This document shows positions 53,535-64,000 of a stretch of DNA of 64,000 bases, piece by piece. Position 1 is the first letter of the stretch, and each line of letters begins with the position of its first letter. The DNA comes from Sinonovacula constricta (lineage: Eukaryota; Mollusca; Bivalvia; Cardiida; Solecurtidae): the NCBI GenBank assembly GCA_007844125.1, contig CM017567.1, positions 14,294,046 through 14,358,045 of the forward strand, in the 5' to 3' direction. The position numbers and the translations under genes were made by a program. Below the pieces are notes generated by a model. It worked only from the letters and a program-made list of their open reading frames with translations. It ran no database searches and had not been told where the DNA came from.

Positions 53535-54736
53535 CTACTTGATCAATTTTTTGGGGTCCATGAGGATCATTCCTTCGGCTTTTGGGTCTGAGTCTGCATC
53601 CATCATGTCCAGATTCTCCTGGTGAGGGTTCAACACCTGTGGGTCAGGGGGACCCCGGTTCACCACATCTGCCTGGTCTATAACCTCATTCCTCTGCTTA
53701 TATATTAACAATGCCAACTTCTGTTGACTTGCCAATCCTTCCACGTTCCTGGTCACACAAGTCTGATACTTCTCCACCCTTGTGTGTGGATCACATGTCA
53801 GATTCATCCATTTCAGTTTCAGATTTGGCTCCACAGCTCGAAATACATGAAATGATTTGTAAGCCAAGAACATGCCAAAGATGTCACCATTACGTAACAC
53901 TGATGGACTTAGCGTCTTCCTGACTGTTTTATAATCAGATGTGTAGAAGCTGCAATGTTCAAATGACTGTGTACTAAAAAGACCAAGTCTTTGTCCAATC
54001 TCTACAGAAGTGGGAAATGGTTTCTTGTCATAGATCAGGTTAGGTTTGTGCTGCCAGAAGCCAATGGGGAAGAAGACCTGTTTGGTCTTGATGGTGTTCA
54101 TGCGGACCCTATTAAGGTACTGGGCTGTGAGCTCTGGCGCCATTTCTATGTTGACTGTGGTCATCAAGATAAGTGCATCCGTCTTGAACTCCTCTTGCAG
54201 GTCATCCATCACCATGATGTCAGATGAGGCATTCTCCACAGCCTTCCAGGTCAGTTTACCCTTAGTGTCAATCTTCTTGTTTACATTGTTGATGGCCGTC
54301 TTCACATGGGAGAACATGTCCTTCGGTTTGGTGCTGCTGCCGCGGTCGGGGTACATTAGCACCACAATCAGACGGACATCTTCTCTACCCTGCACACAAG
54401 AGCGGACGTAGGCATCCAGGAACTGATCAAACATGCTGATTTGATCCACAGACAGCGGCAGGATGATGTTGACCATCATGTTTTCAGTCACATATGGCAT
54501 GGGTACAAGTTCAACCTTGCCAAGGGGCCGGACCAGCTGGACACGCTTCAGGACGTCCATGTTCTGGTGGTGTCGGTCAGTCAATTGAAGATCTAGAATG
54601 TATTCCATGCCTCGAGTGGGGTCAAAACGTCGGTAGCCATTGATGATCTTCCGGAGAGAGTATCGCAGTGGGTATGTCTCTTCAAGATTTCTGACAGCTT
54701 CCTGCTTGATGTCAGCAATATCCAGCTTGTCAGCAC
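53535..54736 (-). CDS. CHPF/CHSY-family gene, last exon
   Basis: The acceptor GTGTCATCAG on the minus strand ends at 54737; the stop is at 53535-53537. The exon encodes 399 residues from ADKLDIADIKQE to KKLIK. It includes YVTENMMVNIILPLSVDQIS (start of the GT domain), VRLIVVLMYPD, VFFPIGFWQHKPN, and FRAVEPNLKLKW near the end. The upstream in-frame GTG at 54746 lies in the intron and is not a start. The acidic metal-binding residues expected near residues 205-215 of this exon's product are absent. Confidence 0.88.
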
Positions 54737-57700
54737 CTGATGACACAAATAAAACCTACAGTTACTTCATATACAGCTGGAAATCTACTCCATTAAAAAC
54801 CCACTTCCTGTTCATAAATCTATTCTTTATCTCAATGTATGAAATATCAAATACAGTTTAAAGAGACAATGAACCATGCATTTTTCATCAGAATCACATT
54901 ACAACAAAAATAGCAGGTGCACAAGTTCCAATTTTACTTTAGATCATTTTTTAGTTTTATGAAAATTTATACAAAGTTGTAGGCGAAGACGCCCTGACAA
55001 AAAAAAATGTATCCAGGGACAGATACATGGACAACCTCAATCCAGTATTCGCATCCCCAACTTCATTTTTGTGGGACATAGCAATTGCTTATGTTTAAAA
55101 GGATGATTGTACCATACAATATGAACTACAATGTTTTATTTAGAAAGTTGTTTTTAGTTTTGTATGCTCCATCACAGAATAATGCATGGTATTGTGTTAA
55201 CCCTGTGCATTATAATGTGATATATCATGCAAAATAAATATAATGATCTTTTATTTTACCACCTGGCCGCCCAAACTGTAATTGGTCAATGCTGCAAAAA
55301 GATACCATGAAAAAGACAACAGACAAAAAGATGGCCAAAAACAGAAGGTGGGAAGAAGCATGCAAACTGTCAAAGCCTTGAAAAGGAGAAACATGACAAT
55401 AAGCACAAAGAAAAAGAAAAAAAAATCTTCCAAGTTTACTTGACAGTAAATAAATTAAACTATAATTCAAGTTACTTCCCTTGTAGTCATGACATCAAAA
55501 CATTAAGTCACTGTGTTGTTTTTTTATTATTATTTGTAATGAAATATATAAGTAAAATAACTACCTTGTACATTTTAGGAAGAAATTCCTAAACAATCTT
55601 GGAGTCTCAACGCATCAGCATGAAATAAATTTGACTTAAGTTGTATTTGACCTCTAAGGTCAAACAGATATACTGGATAAGTGTTGATTTAAACAAGTTT
55701 AGACAAGTTTGTCATTGGTTTTATTGTGTAATAAATGAAGATCTATTATTCTGTGAGAGCAGTCAACATTTTGCCTCCTAAATTATTTCCAAAACATTAC
55801 TGAACAATATTGCCGAGTCTCAAGCACAGACTTTAGCTACTAACCTGTAACATTTATTTCTAACCATAAGATGAGCAACAACTTTTGATCATGGTCTTTT
55901 AAGCAAGAGGTACCTGATATTTCCTTGATGTTGGTTGTGACTCTGCCCAATATAAGATATGAAAGCCTACCTTGATGTTGGTCATCACTCAGCCCAATAA
56001 ACAATATGAAAGCGTACCTGGATGTTGGTCGTGACTCTGCCCAAGGTAAGATATGAAAGCCTACCTGATATTTCCTTGACATTGGTTGTGACTCTGCCCA
56101 ATATAAGATATGAAAGCCTACCTGGATGTTGGTTGTGATTCTGCCCAATATAAGATATCAAAGCCTACCTGATATTTCCTTGATGTTGGTTAGCTCATTA
56201 TCCAGGTAGAGATAAGTGTCTGTGAAGTAGGTCCATGATATCACACTGTACCTGTTGAGGGGCCTGAATGGAGACTGCACACCTAGAGACAGGGAAGTCA
56301 TTGTATTCATCTCTTAGCTTGTTATGCATGAACGGAAAATGAAGGCAAATAGTGTAGAGCCAGATCAATCAATGCCCTGCTGAGTGCTGTGTGATCAGGA
56401 ATTGCACTAGATGTTGTTGTCTCTTACTATCAACATAGCATATACATAATTAATGCATGATGATCAGAAGGTTACTAAGAGTTGAGTAAGGGTTATGAAC
56501 AAATGATGTATTAGAAGAGTTAAACATATCCATTTAATTTCTTTTTTTTTATCTATTGGTCTTCAACATGGTAGTAAATTTCAGACAGGGACATGTATAA
56601 GTTATAAATCTTAAATAAAAGACAAACATTTCATATTAATCCTAACTTCATTCAAAATGCAGACAACATTTATGTGTTGATAAATTCCCAGCTCTTTCTT
56701 GCTCTTAGAAGAACATTTGTCTGCATTATTGTAGTGTTAATGTAATGCCTGGCTGGCTACATGCATGGTAAGTTGTAGTGTTTTATCACAATATAAGAAG
56801 GTTGAGACTACAACTATTTACTGTACTGTTCAGATGATTGATCTACGGATGTTCATGCTACATCTGGTAATAGAAGACTTTTTTGTATAATAAATAAAGT
56901 ACACAGCCAGCATACCTAATGGCAGTAGTGAATGGCTATAAAAACTATTAAATGTCTAAGGAAAGTTTTAAGAAAAAGGGTCAACATTGCAACCTATAGG
57001 CCAATAGATGTTTAAACTTAATCAGACTGACTATATATGCATTGTAACTGAATCGAGCCTAAAGAAAGCTCACACAATAAGTATCATCATTACAACACAG
57101 GGGACATACCTACTGATTTATGTTATAACTGACTGACTATATAGAAGTAACTGTGTATTTAAACAGGCAGGTGTATCAGGAGTGCCAGATAACATACATA
57201 TGGGCCAGTGGGCAGAGCCAGATAATATACCTATGGGCCAGTGGGGAGTGCTAGATATACCTATGGACCAGTGGGCAGAGCCTGGTAATATTGCTATGGG
57301 CCAGTGGTGAGTGCCAGATAACCTACCTATGTGCCAGTGGGCAGAGCCTGATAATATTGCTATGGGCCAGTGGGCAGAGCCAGATAATATACCTATGAGC
57401 CAGTGCGCAGAGCCTGATAATATTGCTATGGACCGGTGGGCAGAGCCTGATAATATTACTATGGGCCAGTGGGCAGAGCCAGATAATATACCTATGGGCC
57501 AGTGGGGAGTGCCAGATAACATACCTATAAGCCAGTGGGAAGTGTTAGATAATATACCTATTGGTCAGTGCAGAGTGCTAGATAACATACCTATGTGCCA
57601 GTGGAGAGTGCCAGATAACTTACCTATAGGCCAGTGGGGAGTGCTAGATAACATACCTATGGGCTAGTGGGGAATGCCAGGTTACATACCTATGGGCCAG

Positions 57701-60700
57701 TGGGGAGTGCCAGATAACATACCTATAAGCCAGTGGGGAGTGCTAGATAATATACCTATAGGCCAGTTGGGAGTGCCAGATAACATACCTATAAGCCAGT
57801 GGGGAGTGCTAGATAACATACCTATAGGCCAGTGGGGAGTGCTTGATAACATACCTATGGGCCAGTGGGGAGTGCCAGGTTACATACCTATGGGCCAGTG
57901 GGGAGTGCCAGATAATATACCTATAGGCCAGTTGGGAGTGCCAGATAACATACCTATAAGCCAGTGGGGAGTGCTAGATAACATACCTATAGGCCAGTGG
58001 GGAGTGCTAGATAACATACCTATAGGCCAGTGGGAAGTGCCAGATAACATACCTATAGGCCAGTGGGGAGTGCTAGATAACATACCTATAGGCCAGTGGG
58101 AAGTGCTTGATAACATACCTATGGGCCAGTGGGGAGTGCCAGGTTACATACCTATAAGCCAGTGGGGAGTGCCAGATAATATACCTATAGGCCAGTGGGG
58201 GAGTGCCAGATAACATACCTATAGGCCAGTGGGAAGTGCCAGATAATATACCTATGGGCCAGTGGGGAGTGCTTGATAACATACCTATAGGCCAGTGGGA
58301 AGTGCCAGATAACATACCTATAGGCCAGTGGGGAGTGCTTGATAACATACCTATGGGCCAGTGGGGAGTGCCAGGTTACATACCTATAAGCCAGTGGGGA
58401 GTGCCAGATAATATACCTATAGGCCAGTGGGGAGTGCCAGATAACATACCTATGGGCCAGTGGGGAGTGCCAGATAATATACCTATAGGCCAGTTGGGAG
58501 TGCCAGATAACATACCTATAAGCCAGTGGGGAGTGCTAGATAACATACCTATAGGCCAGTGGGGAGTGCTAGATAACATACCTATAGGCCAGTGGGAAGT
58601 GCCAGATAACATACCTATAGGCCAGTGGGGAGTGCTAGATAACATACCTATAGGCCAGTGGGAAGTGCCAGATAACATACCTATAGGCCAGTGGGAAGTG
58701 CCAGATAACATACCTATAGGCCAGTGGGAAGTGTCAGATAACATACCTATGGGCCAGTGGGAAGTGCCAGATAACATACCTATAGGCCAGTGGGAAGTGC
58801 CAGATAACATACCTATGGGCCAGTGGGGAGTGCCAGATAACATACCTATAGGCCAGTGGGAAGTGCCAGATAACATACCTATAGGCCAGTGGGGAGTGCC
58901 AGATAAGATACCTATGGGCCAGTGGGGAGTTCCAGATAAGATACCTATAGGCCAGTGGGGAGTGCTAGATAATATACCTATAGGCCAGTGGGGAGTGCCA
59001 GATAACATACCTATAGGCCAGTGGGAAGTGCCAGATAACATACCTATAGGCCAGTGGGGAGTGCCAGATAACATACCTATGGGCCAGTGGGGAGTGCTAG
59101 ATAATATACCTATGGGCCAGCGGGGAGTGCTAGATAATATACCTATAAGCCAGCGGGGAATGCTAGATAATATACCTATAGGCCAGTGGGGAGTGTTACA
59201 TAACATACCTATGGGCCAGTGGGGAGTGTTAGATAACGTACCTATGGGCCAGTGGGAAGTGCCAGATAACATACCTATAGGCCAGTGGGGAGTGCCAGAT
59301 AACATACCTATAGGCCAGTGGAGAGTGCTAGATAACATACCTATAGGCCAGTGGGGAGTGCCAGATAACATTTCTATGGACCAGTGGGGAGTGCCAGATA
59401 ACATTTCTATGGACCAGTGGGGAGTGCCAGATAACATACCTATAAGCCAGTGGGGAGTGCTAGATAATATACCTATAGGCCAGTGGGGAGTGCCAGATAA
59501 CATACCTATAAGCCAGTGGGGAGTGCCAGATAACATACCTATAGGCCAGTGGGGAGTGCTAGATAATATACCTATGGGCCAGCGGGGAGTGCTAGATAAT
59601 ATACCTATAGGCCAGCGGGGAATGCTAGATAATATACCTATAGGCCAGTGGGGAGTGTTACATAACATACCTATGGGCCAGTGGGGAGTGCCAGATAACG
59701 TACCTATGGGCCAGTGGGGAGTGCCAGATAACATACCTATAAGCCAGTGGGGAGTGCCAGATAACGTACCTATAGGTCAGTGGAGAGTGCTAGATAACAT
59801 ACCTATGGGCCAGTGGGGAGTGCTAGATAACATACCTATAGGTCAGTGGAGAGTGCTAGATAACATACCTATAGGCCAGTGGGGAGTGCCAGATAACATA
59901 CCTATAAGCCAGTGGGGAGTGCCAGATAACATACCTATAGGTCAGTGGAGAGTGCTAGATAACATACCTATGGGCCAGTGGGGAGTGCCAGATAACATAC
60001 CTATAAGCCAGTGGGGAGTGCTAGATAACATACCTATAGGCCAGTGGGGAGTGCCAGATAACATACCTATAAGCCAGTGGGGAGTGCCAGATAACATACC
60101 TATAGGCCAGTGGGGAGCGCCAGAAAACATACCTATGAGCCAGTGGGGAGTGCTAGATAACATACCTATGGGCCAGTGGGGAGTGCTAGATAATATACCT
60201 ATGGGCCAGTGGGGAGTGTTAGATAGTTTACATATTGGCCAGTGGAGAGTGCTAGATAACATACCTATAGGCCAGTGGGGAGTGCTAGATAACAGACCTA
60301 TTTGCCAGTGGGGAGTGCCAGATAACATACCTATGAGCCAGTGGGGAGTGCTAGATAACATACCTATAGGCCAGTGGGGAGTGCTAGATAACATACCTAT
60401 AGGCCAGTGGGGTGTGCTAGATAACATATCTATGGGCCAGCGGGGAATGCTAGATAACATACCTATGGACAAGTGGGGAGTGCTAGATAACATACCTATG
60501 GGCCAGTGGGGAGTGCTAGATAACATACCTATGGACCAGTGGGGAGTGCTAGATAATATACCTATAGGCCAGTGGGGAGTGCTAGATAACATACCTATGG
60601 GCCAGTGGGGAGTGCTAGATAATATACCTATGGACCAGTGGGGAGTGCTAGATAACATACCTATAGGCCAGTGGGGAGTGCTAGATAACATACCTATGGG

Positions 60701-63700
60701 CCAGTGGGGAGTGCTAGATAACATACCTATGGACCAGTGGGGAGTGCTAGATAACATACCTATAGGCCAGTGGGGAGTGCTAGATAACGTACCTATGGGC
60801 CAGTGGGGAGTGCTAGATAACATACCTATGGACCAGTGGGGAGTGCTAGATAACATACCTATAGGCCAGTGGGGAGTGCTAGATAACATACCTATAGGCC
60901 AGTGGAGAGTGCCAGATAACATACCTATGAGCCAGTGGGGAGTGCTAGATAATTTACCTATGGGCCAGTGGGGAGTGTAAGATAACATACCTATAGGCCA
61001 GTGGGAAGTGCCAGATAACATACCTATGGGCCAGTGGGGAGTGTCAGATAACATACCTATAGGCCAGTAGGGAGTGTCAGATAACATACATATTGGCCAG
61101 TGGAGAGTGCTAGATAACATACCTATGGACAAGTGGGGAGTGCTAGATAACATACCTATGGGCCAGTGGGGAGTGCTAGATAACATACCTATGGGCCAGT
61201 GGGGAGTGCTAGATAATATACCTATGGGCCAGTGGGGAGTGCTAGATAATATACCTATGGACCAGTGGGGAGTGCTAGATAATATACCTATGGGCCAGTG
61301 AGGAGTGCTAGATAACATGCCTATGGGCCAGTGGGGAGTGCTAGATAGTTTACATATTGGCCAGTGGAGAGTGCTAGATAACATACCTATGGGCCAGTGG
61401 GGAGTGCTAGATAACATACCTATAGGCCAGTGGGGAGTGCTAGATAATATACCTATAAGCCAGTGGGGAGTGCCAGATAACATACCTATGGGCCAGTGAG
61501 GAGTGCTAGATAACATACCTATGGGCCAGTGGGGAGTGCTAGATAATATACCTATGGGCCAGTGGGGAGTGCTAGATAGTTTACATATATGCCAGTGGAG
61601 AGTGCTAGATAACATACCTAAAGGCCAGTGGGGAGTGCTAGATAACATACCTATAGGCCAGTGGGCAGAGCCTGATAACATACCTATGAGCCAGTGGGGA
61701 GTGCTATATAACATACCTATAGGCCAGTAGGGAGTGCCAGATAACATACCTATGAGCCAGTGGGGAGTGCTAGATAACATACCTATGGGCTAGTGGGCAG
61801 AGCCTGATAACATACCTATGAGCCAGTGGGGAGTGCTAGATAACATACCTATGAGCCAGTGGGAAGTGCCAGATAACATACCTATAGGCCAGTGGGGAAT
61901 GCCAGGTAACATACCTATAGGCCAGTGGGGAATGCCAGGTAACATACCTAAAGGCCAGTGGGGAATGCCAGATAACATACCTATAGGCCAGTGGGGAATG
62001 CCAGATAACATACCTATAGGCCAGTGGGGAGTGCTAGATAACATACCTATGGACCAGTGGGGAGTGCTAGATAACATACCTATAGGCCAGTGGGGAGTGC
62101 TAGATAACATACCTATGGGCCAGTGGGGAGTGCTAGATAACATACCTGTGGGCCAGTGGGGAGTGCTAGATAACATACCTATAGGCCAGTAGGGAGTGTC
62201 AGATAACATACCTATAGGCCAGTGGAGAGTGCTAGATAACATACCTATAGGCCAGTAGAGAGTGCTAGATAACATACCTATAGGCCAGTGGAGAGTGCTA
62301 GATAACATACCTATGGACCAGTGGGGAGTGCTAGATAATTTACATATATGCCAGTGGGGAGTGCCAGATAACATACCTATGAGCCAGTGGGAAGTGTTAG
62401 ATAGTTTACATATTGGCCAGTGGAGAGTGCCAGATAACATACCTATAGGCCAGTGGGGTGTGCTAGATAACATATCTATGGGCCAGCGGGGAATGCTAGA
62501 TAACATACCTATGGACAAGTGGGGAGTGCTAGATAACATACCTATGGGCCAGTGGGGAGTGCTAGATAACATACCTATGGACCAGTGGGGAGTGCTAGAT
62601 AATATACCTATAGGCCAGTGGGGAGTGCTAGATAACATACCTATGGGCCAGTGGGGAGTGCTAGATAATATACCTATGGACCAGTGGGGAGTGCTAGATA
62701 ACATACCTATAGGCCAGTGGGGAGTGCTAGATAACATACCTATGGGCCAGTGGGGAGTGCTAGATAACATACCTATAGGCCAGTGGGGAGTGCTAGATAA
62801 CATACCTATGGGCCAGTGGGGAGTGCTAGATAACATACCTATGGACCAGTGGGGAGTGCTAGATAACATACCTATAGGCCAGTGGGGAGTGCTAGATAAC
62901 ATACCTATAGGCCAGTGGAGAGTGCCAGATAACATACCTATGAGCCAGTGGGGAGTGCTAGATAACATACCTATAGACCAGTGGGGAGTGTTAGATAACA
63001 TACCTATAGGCCAGTGGGAAGTGCCAGATAACATACCTATGGGCCAGTGGGGAGTGTCAGATAACATACCTATAGGCCAGTAGGGAGTGTCAGATAACAT
63101 ACATATTGGCCAGTGGAGAGTGCTAGATAACATACCTATAGGCCAGTAGGGAGTGTCAGATAACATACCTATGGGCCAGTAGAGAGTGCTAGATAACATA
63201 CCTATGGGCCAGTAGGGAGTGCTAGATAACATTTCTATGGGCCAGTGGAGAGTGCTAGATAACATACCTATGAGCCAGTGGGGAGTGCTAGATAACATAC
63301 CTATAGGCCAGTGGGGAGTGCAAGATAACATACCTATAAGCCAGTGGGGAGTGCTAGATAACATACCTATGGGTCAGTGGGGAGTGCCAGATAACATACC
63401 TATGGGCCAGTGGGGAGTGCTAGATAACATTTCTATGGACCAGTGGTAAGTGCCAGATAACATTTCTATGGACCAGTGGTGAGTGCTAGATAACATACCT
63501 ATAGGCCAGTGGAGAGTGCTAGATAACATACCTATAGGCCAGTGGAGAGTGCTAGATAACATACCTATGGACCAGTGGTGAGTGCCAGATAACATTTCTA
63601 TGGACCAGTGGTGAGTGCTAGATAACATACCTATAGGCCAGTGGGGAGTGCAAGATAACATACCTATAGGCCAGGGAGGAGTGCTAGATAACATACCTAT

Positions 63701-63881
63701 GGGCCAGCTGGGAGTGCCAGATAACATACCTATGGGTCAGTGGGGAGTGCCAGATAACATACCTATAGGCCAGTGAAGGCTCTCGCGGCCCCCTGGAGAA
63801 AACTGGTTCAGGTCCACAATGTCCGCCTTGGCTGTCTGGATGGCGTATTTCGTCTCATTCAGGTCAACAAAACAGAAATAC
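53535..63881 (-). CDS. Chondroitin polymerizing factor / chondroitin synthase family gene, last three exons
   Basis: Exons 63763-63881, 56169-56282 and 53535-54736 join in phase (each junction splits after one nucleotide) to give the C-terminal 477 residues. The junctions read WPI-G-VQSPF and EIS-G-ADKLD. Family hallmarks are NGYRRFDPTRGMEYILDLQL and YSVISWTYFTDT. Relatives act in the Golgi as type II membrane proteins elongating chondroitin. In this C-terminal domain, positions where catalytic members have an acidic DxD and a GWG-E-D motif read TTVNIEM and NGDIFGMFL. That favours a CHPF-like, non-catalytic partner over a full synthase. The N-terminal half lies beyond 64000. Both introns begin inside tandem repeats containing the donor. 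Confidence 0.85.
54737..56168 (-). other. Intron between last two CHPF-family exons
   Basis: Donor CAG|GTAGGC at 56168 and acceptor AG at 54737. The first 260 bp after the donor are a tandem repeat of the donor region (55905-56168). The rest is AT-rich, without recognised features. Confidence 0.8.
55905..56175 (-). repeat. Tandem repeat of a 5' splice site region (five extra donors)
   Basis: Reading on the minus strand, the exon end ACCAACATCAAGGAAATATC plus AG|GTAGGC is followed by copies with the same AACATC(C/A)AG|GTAGG context at 56121, 56064, 56017, 55970 and 55913. Spacings are 47 or 57 bp; the 10-bp difference is presence or absence of GAAATATCAG. Between copies lies TTTCATATCTTATATTGGGC. 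In the exon's frame the first extension meets TGA within four codons. Confidence 0.85.
56169..56282 (-). CDS. CHPF/CHSY-family gene, penultimate exon
   Basis: The acceptor CTGTCTCTAG ends at 56283 and the donor is ATATCAG|GTAGGC at 56168. The exon is 114 nt with one-nucleotide overhangs fitting both neighbours. It encodes VQSPFRPLNRYSVISW and YFTDTYLYLDNELTNIKEIS, matching the segment just before the conserved NGYRRFDP motif of this family. Confidence 0.85.
56283..63762 (-). other. Intron of 7.5 kb, mostly 33-bp minisatellite
   Basis: Donor ATAG|GTATGT at 63762 and acceptor at 56283. Apart from the array (57170-63775), the stretch 56290-57165 is AT-rich and shows nothing recognisable. Confidence 0.8.
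57170..63775 (-). repeat. 33-bp minisatellite containing the CHPF-family 5' splice site (about 200 units)
   Basis: On the minus strand each unit is CACTGGCCTATAG (13 nt, identical to the 3' end of the exon) plus GTATGTTATCTGGCACTCCC (20 nt of intron). The last unit runs directly into exon 63763-63881. Most units keep AG|GTATGT; a minority, reading ATAGAAATGT, have lost it. The period is a multiple of three, so both strands show long ORFs: an 11-residue repeat around HWPIGMLSSTP on minus, DNIPIGQWGVL on plus. A block around 60.4-60.9 kb recurs 2046 bp (62 units) further right. Confidence 0.95.
63763..63881 (-). CDS. CHPF/CHSY-family gene, third-last exon
   Basis: The acceptor CTTCCACAG ends at 63882. 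The donor ATAG|GTATGT is the first of the repeated donors. The exon is 119 nt with one-nucleotide overhangs at both ends. It encodes YFCFVDLNETKYAIQTAKAD and ends GRESLHWPI plus G. The last 13 nt belong to the 33-bp repeat unit, so the minisatellite supplies the end of the coding exon. The assignment rests on phase continuity with the next two exons and on the splice sites. Confidence 0.8.
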
Positions 63882-64000
63882 CTGTGGAAGGCAGATAATA
63901 TACATAAACATGGAAGAACGTTATTACCAGTAGGATAATAAATTTCAAGTACAGGGGCTAAAGAAAGATGGCTTTATCTGAATGACCACTATAAGCAAGA

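Noticed and set aside
53991..54411. Plus-strand ORFs opposite the large CHPF-family exon
   Set aside because: Antisense shadows of a conserved coding exon.
58203..60980. 925-codon plus-strand ORF with DNIPIGQWGVL repeats, and large minus-strand ORFs over the same bases
   Set aside because: Both strands are open because the 33-bp unit has no stop in these frames and the period is a multiple of three. The array lies in an intron and no start context or other domain is present.

Overview
The window is animal nuclear DNA: AT-rich, with small exons, canonical GT-AG introns, non-LTR retrotransposons, tRNA-derived SINEs and very large minisatellites. The protein types (tandem vWA domains, EGF-like domains, ShK domains; a chondroitin-synthase-family enzyme) and the SINE and LINE style fit a lophotrochozoan, most likely a bivalve mollusc. 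The species cannot be fixed from the sequence alone.

Region 1 (1-31.9 kb, + strand) holds the 3' part of one modular extracellular-protein gene. Two vWA domains are each spread over three exons of identical lengths (232, 184 and 142 nt). They are followed by two EGF exons (114 nt each) and a terminal exon with two ShK domains and the stop codon. All junctions agree in phase, so the modules can be read as one gene: vWA-vWA-EGF-EGF-ShK-ShK. The 5' end lies outside the window or was not recognised. Its introns hold a 48-bp minisatellite split by a retroelement and a SINE, and a 13-kb array of 28-bp units between the two vWA modules.

Region 2 (31.9-49.5 kb) is a transposon nest. It contains a 1.0-kb hAT-like element just after the ShK exon and a 29-bp minisatellite cut in two by about 12 kb of nested elements. 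The nest includes a large TIR-bounded, probably pogo-like element with a decayed transposase, a reverse-transcriptase ORF with four stops, a frameshifted I/Jockey-type LINE with endonuclease, RT and RNase H, a GC-rich Harbinger-like MITE, and smaller MITEs.

Region 3 (49.5-64 kb, - strand) holds the last three exons of a chondroitin polymerizing factor/chondroitin synthase family gene, with two minisatellites downstream. Both introns visible inside this gene start in a tandem repeat that contains the 5' splice site itself. The larger is about 6.6 kb, roughly 200 units of 33 bp, each unit carrying 13 nt of exon end plus a GTATGT donor. This donor-borne minisatellite is the most unusual signal in the window.

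The long ORFs in the arrays (8-21 kb and 57-64 kb) are consequences of repeat periodicity and are not annotated as genes.
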